Shown here: positions 54,531 to 64,000 of the stretch, piece after piece
Layout of the letters: the number at the start of each line of letters is the position of its first letter
Position numbering within the stretch: the stretch's first letter is position 1
DNA from: Dichetophora obliterata
Taxonomy: Eukaryota > Arthropoda > Insecta > Diptera > Sciomyzidae
Reading direction: 5' to 3'
Length of the DNA stretch: 64,000 bases
Assembly (NCBI GenBank): GCA_963920525.1
Contig: OY986437.1
Coordinates: 196,311,511-196,375,510, forward strand
Translations under genes and position numbers: made by a program
The notes under the pieces: generated by a model
What the model saw: only the letters and a program-made list of their open reading frames with translations
Databases searched by the model: none
What the model was told of the DNA's origin: nothing

Positions 54531-57500
54531 AACTTCAGCTTATTTTGCATCATTACAAATGAAAGTAAAATCTAAATTTTTTTACAAATTTTTCTGTTCA
54601 TTTAAAAATTTTTTTGGAATTTTTTGTAAATTTCTTTGTACAAAAATAATAGAAAAGACTTAGAATTTTTCCATATAAAAGTTTTCATATAATGTGATAT
54701 GCAATGTGTTAGATTTCGGAGACCTGGGTTCGCGTACCAACTCGGACAAAAAAAAATTATTTTTTTTTGTTTTTTCTTTAAGATTTGATTTTTTTTTTTT
54801 AATTGATCTGATCATTTATAATTTTTTCAAAATTTTTTTCAAAATTTTTTCATATAAAACAACAGGAAAAGACTCCAAACCTTCAAAAGGTAGGCCTTAC
54901 AGAAGCACTCATCAATGCAGCGATCATGGAAGGTATATTGACGCCAATAAGAGCACTACTTGCATGCATTTTTTGGGTATCGCTAGCTAAAATGCCTACT
55001 GGGGACGTTCTTTCGTCTTAGCATATGTTTAAAAAAAGTAAAAGAATCAAATAAATGCATAATCTAGAAAAAGAGTTAAAATGTTTTGTTTTCTTACAAA
55101 AAGAAAATACTTCATGCTTAAACCTTATCTTAATTTATGTGGCTGTTGTGCCCTAATCTAGTGGGGGTCCTTGGTGGACCTGACCCAACGTCTACGCCCC
55201 TCCCCAAAGTCTGCCCTCGCGTTCCCGTCTGCCTGTTGGGACATTCCCTTGTGTATTTGACTGGTCTACGACCCAGCAGGAACATCTGAAAGAAAATAAT
55301 TCTTAAAATAATTAAACATGTAGGGCAAAGCTTTAGAGAAGTTTTGATCCTTACAACATAAACAGGAAATATGAAAGGGAGAAAAACTGAGAAATTGACA
55401 CTGAAATCTCATGGCCTCTGTGGTGTAGTGCGCTAATGCGCGGCATCTCAAAGAAGATTGCAATAAAATCAGCTAGTGATGTTTTCCTTTTCATATTGAA
55501 AATGTTGTTGTTGTTTCTTTGGAAAAATTCGTTAGAGCAATTAATTGTTCTAACCAGACCTAAAGCTCAATAAACGATTTTAAACTATCAAACAACTAGA
55601 ATTTGTATTTAAAAACAAGAATGATTTAAACTATCAAACATTTAGAATTTGTATTTAAGTCATAGAAAATCAGCATAATAAATAACAAGGTCATATAAAA
55701 AACTTTCAGTTATTTTTTTACCATATTTGATTACACGACCACCACATTTTTTTCTCGTAACGAAAAAAATTTCAACTCAATAAGCAATCTGAGCATTTGT
55801 AACTTATTTTTAGACCTCGATTGATGATATTTAGAAGTTTGATATTTTTTTCAAAAAAATAAGGTGCCCGTTAGGAAGTCGGTTAAATCAAATAAAATTA
55901 TATAAAACAAACCAAATTAAATCAACTCACAGCAAATCAAATCAAATCAAATCAAATCAAAAATCTAAAATCAAATCAAATAAATTCACACCAAATGCGC
56001 TCCACCAATTGGAATTTACTGCGATTTATATTGAATATATTGAAAAGAAATAGACCAAGGCTTTCTTGCATCTCATTATATTTTCCGGAATTCAGTTAAA
56101 ATTTTGCATAATCCTTTATTCAAAAGCAATTCCAACTTTTTGACCCTAACTCCCTTGCACATTCAATTAAGGTGCAGCCCAAAACTGTAGGCTGGCTATA
56201 AGTCGTGTGAAAATAAAGTGTGGTCCTGTCAATTTGTTGAATTACACACACACACATACACTCAAGAAAACATGCCTTCACGCAATTGTTAACGAGATCT
56301 TAGCAAGCAAATTATCCCGGTTTATTCCAGAGTCCTAGCTTGCAGATCACAACGAGGCTCAAATTACGAAAACTAAAAGAGAGAAATAAGGAAAAACCGA
56401 GGAAGCGAAAAAATGCCGCGTCACTTGACGTTGCTGACATTCTATAAAAAGATATGCAACATTAATAAGCGCGATAATATAGCATGCAAAGTGGATGATA
56501 TCCAGAAGATAGATAAAAGTGAAGATATCCATAAGATAGTCAATGTGCAAAGTCTTTTTTGTACTTTGCTGATGCCAGGAAACAACGATAGTAATGTATG
56601 TATTGAGCGTTAGAGAGAGAAGAAATTAATTTGTCGTAAAAATGCGACAGTGAATGCTATCGCATTGTGACGCAGACAAAGTAAGAAGAAGAAGAAGAAA
56701 AAAGATCCTGCAACAATTGAGGTTATGTATTTCGTTTTGAGCACGCTACGAAAGCATCTTCTGATGAGTATAGCAAACATAGGTGGTGTTGTTGTTGCTA
56801 TTCGTCTTTAGATACAATCCGTTGATATCGACTACGATCGCTTTCATTGCCGCGGCCCGTACATTTATACGATACACAAGCAGGAGCGCAAGGAATCAAC
56901 GGGATCTGCAGCGATGCCACATGGTGAGCATGGTGATAAATTTAACAAATTTTCAGATAAGATCTGATGTTATTTCAAAGATACAAACATGCACGAATAC
57001 ACGTATTCAGAGGAGGATCGGAGTAACACACGCCTGGCTCTTGGCTTGTTGTTCTTTGGTGCTTCATAATGATTATATTGGGTTCTAAGGTGGCACAAAA
57101 GACCATCTGACAAATTTGTATATTTTATATAAATGTCAATTATAAACTCTGGCACTAGATAATGGAAAGATATTTGATAAATTTTATGGACAGAAGGTGA
57201 AGACGAAGCTGGTGACTCAAATAAGTGAGGGCAATTTTTAAAGTTAAAGATTTTTTGAGATGACCATTTGAAGTGAAGAAATTTTTCATGAGCTATTGAG
57301 AGATGGATGTAGCCCCTTAAAAAGGTCAAAACAATTTTTTATTGAAACGTGTCTAAACGCTTTTTAGACTATCTTTCTAAAATATTCGCATACTATTTAT
57401 CCTCAAACCTTATTCATCTCTAAACTAAGGTGCAAAGAAGCAAATGAAATACCACTATTTGTATTGCATATGAGTGTGTGTGTGTGTGCGATCTTGTAAT

Positions 57501-57940
57501 CGATGTGTACTTAGCTGATTTTACACCATTCTCGACATGGGCTCAATTTAATGGTTAACAAACTAACGATTGATGGGTATATCGTATAACGCACTAAACT
57601 GATTGTAGATGCAACAACAACAAGCAACAAACACTAAGTCACACATACCTTTACGCAGTTGTATAAATGTACAACCCAAATGTGCACAAAAAGAGATGAG
57701 GATCCGTTTCGAACCAGTTACGAGTACGTCAGTACGTATATCGCTTTGTTGTGTTTCGACGGACCCGTTTCGAACCCATTACGAATCCGTCAATAAAATG
57801 GTCACAACGTTAACATAAAAAGCAGTCTTAAATTTGTTATAAAATCGTTTATTTTATTTACAGTGGATTAGGGATACAAAAAACAATTGTGTACTTATTT
57901 TTATTTTAAATAAATTTTTATATAATTATGCATTATTAAG

Positions 57941-59154
57941 TGCTAAAATAGTAATCTAACTAAATAATCTAACGCTGCTATAAAAAAATATACCACTATA
58001 CAGCGATAATGGTTAATTAAAATTATTAAAATAAATTTGCATTTTTTTATTTTTTTTTTTTATTTTATTTTATTTTATTTAAATTTTCATTACTGGGAAT
58101 TTCCTTATTTATATAAAATGTAATATGTAAGAATGTATGAATTGAAATAACAAAAAAATAACAAAAATATTTCGAATATAGCATAAGTCTTATTGTTCCA
58201 TTTTGAATCTAACTATTAAAAAAAAACAAGTCCGTTGCGAATTCATATTCCGAAAAAAAAACAATTTTTCGGATTCATCACGGACTGTGAACAGACTTCT
58301 TATACAAATCCGTTTTGGATCCGAAAAAGTGGATAAAGTAATTCGTATTTTTGAGAGGAATTTTATACGAAAAAGGGTCAGTTCGTATCAGTTTCGGAAA
58401 AAAAATACGAAGAAGTAAGTCAGTTCCACTGGGACATTGCAAGCCACATCTACATATGTTTGTCCAATAAAAGATCATCGTGTCCAACTCTCAAATCTTG
58501 GCACGCACGCTAACATTAAAATTTCCATGACCACATGGGGTAAAAAAATACACGCTGTTCTCTGGTGGTTTTATAACCTTAGATGTGGGCTAGTTTGCTT
58601 ATGATGATGGCCTGGCAATGAAGTTGATTGAGTATTAACAGAATTAACTGCAATTGTTTGTTTAATTTTGTGAACTTTTAATGATTCGTGTAGTTTTTGA
58701 CACTATAAAAGCTAATGATTCTTAAGAGGGTTTTTTTTTTAATTTTGAGAAAGTTCTTAAATTATGATATAACTCAAATTTTAAAAGCCCGTATATTGAT
58801 AATATATCCAATAATAATAGATTTAAAAATATATTAAACATTTAATCAACCAAGCGAAGCAAAACTCTGTTGTTTTTAATTTATGAACCTTTTCGAGTTC
58901 CTTTTCGGCTCTCAGAAATGAACCGTTTTTTAATGATTTGCCAGACTAAGACGCCGCTCAAAACCGTGCCTACTATTTCTTCGTAAATGAATTAAAATAA
59001 ATTAAATTTTAAAATTAAATTTTAATTTTTTTTTAACATAAATGAGTTGAAAATAACTTGTGATTTTTTTTTTGTTCGAAAATTAGTACACAAAATTGCT
59101 AAAATAGTAATCGAACTAAATATACACCACTATACAGCGATTATGGTTAATTAA
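57941..59154. repeat. Pair of direct repeats 1.16 kb apart
   Basis: tgctaaaatagtaatc(t/g)aac and accactatacagcgat(a/t)atgg occur at 57941-58020 and 59098-59154; the second copy lacks about 25 bases in the middle. Between them lie AT-rich DNA, ggatccgaaa/ccgtttcgaa-type words and, at the right, a copy of the dispersed repeat of 28060 and 37390. Confidence 0.7.
58860..59095. repeat. Dispersed repeat copy
   Basis: tttatgaaccttttcgagtt, ccagactaagacgccgctca and gttcgaaaattagta match 37410-37560 and 28100-28230. It ends directly at the start of the second direct repeat (59098). Confidence 0.65.
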
Positions 59155-61460
59155 TTTTTTCCAATCATACTGGAATCATCGATTTTCGAATTCAATGAAA
59201 GAAACTCGCAGGAAGCATATAGATACGGTGAATTTGTTTTCCCCTAAAATTCGTTTAAATAATTTGATTTAATTTGAAAGTGCACCGTGACGTATGAGTG
59301 TCATTTTATTGAAAGAATTTAATTTTAAATCATATGAACCCGAGTAAAAGTATATACCCGATGGATGTATGAAAGACAATATTTTTTCAACTTATAATAA
59401 ACATCTTTGCCATACACAAAAATCGCGTACCACTTTTAGATTTGACGATTCAAGTTGATTTCTCTTAGGAGCATTTTTAACCTTGAATCAGGGGTTTCTC
59501 AAAATCCTGATGTGATGGAAAAATTTGGGTGCCAGATTCGTGATTAGGAGCCCAAAAATTTTCTTAGTCTTTCATTTGACCTAATAATAGGTCTATTCCC
59601 ATACTTTTGTAGCAGAAATTAGAAAGTTTTAAAATTTGAGAGAGTAAGCGGAAAAATGCGTGAAAAATTGCAAAAAGTACGGACAAATTATTAGCAAAAA
59701 GTTGCAACTTTTGAAGAAAAATCAAAAACATATGTTTGTTTCTTTTGTAAAAATTGGACAAATGTCGGATCAAAAGATTTTATTGACTTTCCTTCTGTTT
59801 TTGTGTTGTTTTAATGGTTTATCGCCTAATAACTATGTGTGGCAGAAAATAGCAGCATTTGACAAAGACTGGATTACTTATTTTCGATCTTTTTTGCAAT
59901 TTTTTTTAATACGAGAACAGGAAGTAGTAGAAAATAGCACGAATTCGTGCGAATGTTCAAGTACGGGCACAGACCTATTATGTGTTTGTAATATATATTG
60001 AAAAGTAACAAACCACATACTTTCAAATTCAAGAATTTAAAAGCAGTAAAAGATTTGTTGAATATGAAATTATGTTTGCTAAAATTTTAAATTTCCTAAT
60101 CATAAGTAGATTTTTTGAGCATGAAAGATCAATTTTATCTCTTCATAGTTTTTGTTAAGGCCTTTTTTGGCAGTTGTGCCACAAGTGACTCAAATCCATA
60201 CCTCATTAATGCAGATTCCTTTCTTTTTCTTCTCAGTCAAAGTTTCGACTATCAGTGCCTCTACCAATTCTTATGCCAGAGATAAATGCGTGCGCAGAAA
60301 CTTTATCAGAAAAACAATAATAAAGTATCACATTTCAAAATAGCACTGCACAAAAGAATTGAAACGTACATAATGCGATGATGATGATGATGACGATGAA
60401 ATGAACCTTTCCGGCCGGACAGACAGATGAACTTCTGATTAGCACAGCCAGATTAGAGTTGGATCCATAAGATAGAAAGTAGAAGAACCAACCCACAGCA
60501 GATGAAGACTGAAATCAACAATTTGATTGCTGCGATAAAATGAAACAAAGTTAAGAACTCAATCCAATTTTGAACCTTAAAAAAAGATAGTCTATTGAGT
60601 TTCTTAATGAATTAAGAACCAACGAGCACAAAGATTTTCGTTGTTTTTGTTTTTGTACACAGGTAGCGGAAGGAAAAGATTTTTGTTAAACATGCTTGTT
60701 GGTAAACTCACAAAAATTAGTGCTTGTGTTTTTTGTTAAGTGTCCAGTTGTTGTTACTTTTACTTTTATAAAGAAAAACTGCTCTAATTTTTCTTTGTGT
60801 AGTTTGGTGCTATTTTTGGCCCGCATCACTTCATGAAAATATGGGTCAAACTTTGAAGGGTACTAAATTTGAAACAATGGCAACTCTAATGAGCGCAAGA
60901 TGTATGAGTTTCTTGTTGATTTGCTGAGGATTGCGCCGCTTTCTTGGCTGTCAAGTTTTATCATCTTGTCAAATGTTATTTAATGACATTTTTCATCGTC
61001 ATTCAGGCTTTTTTTATGATCCTTGGTCGTTGGTCAAATGATACGTATTTCCTTGTTGACACAAGTTAAGGGATATTTCAGTTTTAGATATTTCACATGT
61101 AACTCGACTTTAATTAAATTGACAGTTTTGTGTGATAATTCAAAAAATATGTAGCAATTTGTTGCTTAGAATGGTTTGTAAATTAGCTTCCATTGTTTGA
61201 TGCAGAAATGAATTACATAAGAACAAGAAGAGGAATTCACATGAATGCCATTTTGCATTTCGAAATGCATTTTCAAATAATAATTGAATTCTAAGTCACT
61301 TGAGGAGTATAGTTTTTTGACTTTTGATGTAAAAGTTAGATAATAATTTAATAAAAAGAATACGCCACACAGTGAACTATCTCCATATAAGCGATGGACA
61401 AAAATAGATGGACAATTTTGTGTACTTAATTAGCTTAAGCTAATTAAGAAAAATTTCAAA

Positions 61461-61870
61461 AATGGTCGAAATCGGCTAGACCCTAGGGGCACCTCCCCTG
61501 GACCTATATGAATTTTTTACTTGATTTTGTATGGGAGGTACATACAAAAGTTGGCCGATCTTAATAAAAATTCGTCAGAAGAGTGGTTAAATAGAGTTAT
61601 AGATGTGTACTGAAAATAATGGAAATCGGTTCAGCCCTACGGGTACCTCCTTTGGACCTATATTAATATTTTACTTGATTTTCTATGGGAGATACATACA
61701 TACAAAGGTTGCATACAAAAAATTAGTCAAAATGATAGTGAAATGGAGTAACAGATGCGTACTGAAAATGGTCGAAATCAGTTAGATCCCTAGAGGTACC
61801 TCTCAAGACCTTTATTAAGCTTTTACTTGATTTTGCATGTACGTTTTTAATTTTAAGCATTTTTTCAAAC
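61461..61870. repeat. Three-copy array of about 150-157 bp
   Basis: atggtcgaaatcggctagacc or variants start at about 61461, 61619 and 61768, each followed by cc(t)a-gg-acctcc, gacctatat and ttttacttgattttgtatg. The style (aaatcggttcagccct, tacctcc) is that of the Helitron arrays elsewhere in the window, but no Helitron termini were found here. Confidence 0.75.
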
Positions 61871-61936
61871 AAAAAAAAAATGTATTTGTAGGACGAAGTA
61901 GAAAAAATTATTATCAGTTCCTTATTGTACAATATA

Positions 61937-63567
61937 CAGTGGTGGTCACGAACTTAGCACACTTAAAAAATTAAAGTGTATACTTATATTTTCCATTTAT
62001 ATGTTGTAAATTTTTAATAAACTTTTTTTTAGTGTATATATTGTGTCTTCTATATTTCTTATATACATTTTTTTATTTCAAAACTGTTTCTTATAGGACT
62101 TAAAATCAAATAAAATTTAAAAATAAGCATTTCGACTTGGTCATGAATTTAGCACACGAGCGAAAAATGTCTAGGATGAAAAATATAATCAAAATTGATT
62201 GCATAAAACTCAATATTTCGTAGGAAATCCCCTATTCTTAATTACTGCATCTCATATCCTTGGTAAACTTTCGACCAAAGCCTCGCAACGGTACTTTGGA
62301 ATACTATACCGCATCCTTTGCATTTCCCTCCACAGATTTGGGAATTTTTGGATTTTACTGTTAGTATTTGCTGCTCGATATGCCTCCACAGATTGTCAAT
62401 CGGGTTTAAGTCCGGTGATGGCGATGGCCACTTCAAAATATCAACATGTTTGTCTTTCAAGCAACTCTTAACTATGTGAGCACTGTGCTTTGGATCATTA
62501 TCCTGCATAAAACGCCATTAAAGCGGCAAATTATCCTCTTGAAACGGTGTTATGGTATTGACAAGTACGTTTTTGTAAGCGTGCTGATCCACTTTTTGGT
62601 AAATTTTAACAATCGGACAAACTCCGTGCCAAGAAAACGCCGCCCATACCATAACATTTCAGCCACCCTGTTTAATAGTCTTGAGCGTGTACTTTGGATT
62701 GTGTTGCATGTTTTGAGGACGGCACACATATTGTTTGTGGTCAGATGCGAACCGGCAAAACTTTGACTTATCCCTCCAAAGCACATTTTTCCAAAAATTC
62801 GTTGACTTTTTAAATATTATTTTGCAAACGCAAGACTGCATTTAATATTTTTTTGCGACACATGTGGTGTATGTTGGGCTATAAAGCTACGGAAATTGTT
62901 TTCATTCAAGCGTCTTCTTATGCCTTTTGAGGCTATATTTATGCCATATTTTGATGAAATTTTATTTTAAATTTTATTTGAGGTCTTAAAAGGATCACTA
63001 AGTGAAGCTCTATAAATCAAATGGCCCTCTCTTGCTGTTGTTTTTCGCGCTCTTGATCACTTTTTTACATTTTTAATGCTCTAATACTGCTCTAAATGTT
63101 GTAATGCGTTATATAATAACTTTCACGAACATCTAAGAAGCAGAGCAATCTCTGAAACTGTGCTTCCACGATTTTTCATTTGCTGAATCAAATGCCGCTG
63201 AGCCTCTGAACATCAGTAGCCTTTCGCCATATCTTCCTGCAATTTTTTGTTAGAACTCAAGTAGAAACTTAATAAATTTAGTATATCTTACTAGTAAAGT
63301 TTAATTAACGAAAATAAAATACGATATGAAACAGTAATTCTAACCTGTGCTAAATTCGTGTCCAGCATTTAAACCACATTGATTCATATTTCTTGAAATA
63401 TGTCAGCAAATTTAAGAATAACTAAGAAACCAACTAACGGTACATAGAGTAAACTTCATAAGCAATACTCAACAAAAAATATTTGATTACAATTCTCAAG
63501 CTAAGATGTAAAAAATTTCAAATTAGAGTTACTAACACAGTGTGTGCTAAATTCGTGACCACCACTG
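61937..63567 (-). mobile_element. Tc1-like element with doubled (IR/DR) termini and TA TSD
   Basis: The ends CAGTGGTGGTCACGAACTTA and, inverted, CAGTGGTGGTCACGAATTTA are flanked by TA (61935-61936 and 63568-63569). A second copy of the core lies about 200 bases inside each end: ggtcatgaatttagcacac near 62139, and on the other side its inverted form ctgtgctaaattcgtgtcc near 63346. Four binding-site-like repeats in this order define IR/DR Tc1 elements. It is full length (1631 bp) with one broken transposase on the minus strand. Confidence 0.88.
62242..63230 (-). pseudogene. Tc1-like transposase with DD34D-type spacing
   Basis: The ATG at 63230 opens MAKGY, then a stop, then SEAQRHLIQQMKNRGSTVSE (first helix-turn-helix). 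Later pieces give INIASKGIRRRLNENNF, VLWRDKSKFCRFASDHK with the first Asp, then MQDNDPKHSAHIVK with the second Asp and WPSPSPDLNPIDNLW. The residue 35 positions after the second Asp, Glu in most Tc1 proteins, is Asp here. The end is near 62242. Several stops and frameshifts make it inactive. Length (about 330 codons) is normal. Confidence 0.85.
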
Positions 63568-63750
63568 TATGTATGTTAATAATCCGAAAATAAAGCTTTT
63601 ATTTTAACATATTCTGTTTCAAAATATGCTAATTTTTCATTATTTCTCATTCAAATAATCAAAAAAATTCAAAAAATATTTTGTTTTTAATTTTTAATAA
63701 AACAAATTACTTTTTATTAACACATAGACTTTTCAAAATTATAAGCTTAA

Positions 63751-63873
63751 TGCTAAATTCACACTGAGAGCTAAATGCGCATTTAGAGCATTAACTATAT
63801 ATATTTATCCCTGTTACTCCTACAACGAGTAGATTTCGTAAATGTGCATTTAGCTCTCAGTATAAATATAGCG
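63751..63873. mobile_element. Small palindromic MITE flanked by TTAA
   Basis: TTAA lies at 63747-63750 and 63874-63877. The ends TGCTAAATTCACACTGAGAG and, inverted, CGCTATATTTATACTGAGAG continue into agctaaatgc.catttag, pairing for about 38 bases. At 123 bp it is almost all inverted repeat. TTAA duplication suggests a piggyBac-related transposase moved it. Confidence 0.65.
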
Positions 63874-64000
63874 TTAATTGGCTTAGTTTTATTAAAAACT
63901 GGACTTGTAGCAATTATTTGGTAAATTACCTCAAAGCGCTATGTCCAAAATTAGAATTTCTTAAAAAAACTTTTTACCAAAAAAAAACCAACTTCAAAAC

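Larger units (their letters stand above)
52573..55652. mobile_element. Possible large element bounded by a perfect 29-bp inverted repeat
   Basis: ACAAATTCTAAATGTTTGAT plus nine more bases (52573-52601) is exactly repeated inverted at 55624-55652. A second, imperfect inverted copy lies at 55577-55605. The 3.08 kb between has much higher GC than the surroundings and contains tandem arrays. No transposase or integrase frame is recognised, no target duplication is evident, and an LTR or DNA element are both possible. Confidence 0.45.
55653..61430. other. Long interval without recognised genes
   Basis: It holds simple repeats: (AAATC)n at 55929-55965, (CA)n near 56247, (GAA)n at 56683-56703, (GT)n near 57475, (TTTTA)n at 58050-58080 and (GAT)n at 60376-60395. 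It also holds copies of dispersed repeats at 57941-58020, 58860-59095 and 59098-59154. A frame after a good-looking AAAAAATG at 56413 (66 codons) has no recognised domain. The region 56250-57330 is less AT-rich and may be unique host DNA. Confidence 0.4.

Noticed and set aside
54229..55004. Element with CCCAGTGGGCA / CCCAGTAGGCA ends
   Set aside because: Similarity is limited to about 11 bases and no target duplication could be aligned.
56413..56613. 66-codon frame after AAAAAATG
   Set aside because: Good start context but no domain or repeat support; could be a real short exon, not provable from sequence alone.
59660..60001. 113-codon frame with a hydrophobic middle
   Set aside because: No recognisable domain; composition is that of AT-rich noncoding DNA, and no splice or start support.

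Overview
The window looks like intergenic DNA from a higher fly (Diptera). It is very AT-rich, shows no bacterial signals (no operons, Shine-Dalgarno sites, rRNA or CRISPR array), and is packed with eukaryotic transposons: hAT, Tc1/mariner, piggyBac-like, MULE-like, Helitron and non-LTR elements plus tRNA-derived SINEs. The order Diptera, and a calyptrate fly in particular, is an inference from the style of the repeats. I found no intact host gene. Nearly every recognisable coding stretch is a broken transposase or reverse transcriptase.

Layout. 1-4.3 kb: a BED-finger transposase start, a 1.4 kb hAT with perfect 8-bp target duplications (TSDs), a SINE and a hAT C-terminal scrap. 4.6-11.5 kb: a dispersed repeat, a truncated LINE (5.48-9.83 kb) split by a minus-strand Helitron and a small inverted-repeat element, then a second copy of the dispersed repeat split by a MULE-like element with 9-bp TSDs. 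12.5-19.6 kb: two large foldbacks, the second cut by a TTAA-flanked element, then an 8-bp-TSD MITE. 22.7-24.1 kb: probable piggyBac remnant with a complex palindrome. 25.9-28.9 kb: a perfect 61-bp hairpin, a Tc1 element with doubled inverted repeats, and a hAT-type MITE. 29.6-35.2 kb: two hAT elements with related GGCGTC ends, one holding a Tc1, the other holding an unfamiliar 2.1 kb element. 35.4-39.5 kb: a 'cacgcagagaaaa' element, a foldback, a MITE and a SINE. 41-44.6 kb: two Helitrons. 45.1-46.1 kb: a hAT. 46.6-52.6 kb: a minus-strand LINE split by a 3.3 kb Helitron with three 5' heads. 52.6-55.7 kb: a region bounded by a perfect 29-bp inverted repeat. 61.9-63.6 kb: a Tc1 element with doubled inverted repeats and a D in place of the last catalytic E.

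The elements do not form a pathway; they record successive insertions. Several insertions are proven inside the window by a target duplication plus an uninterrupted partner sequence. The best candidate for something undescribed is the element at 32633-34716. It has its own ends and imperfect target duplication, a four-copy 51-bp array at one end and a six-copy 56-bp array at the other sharing one core motif, and a short coding region I could not assign to a transposase family.
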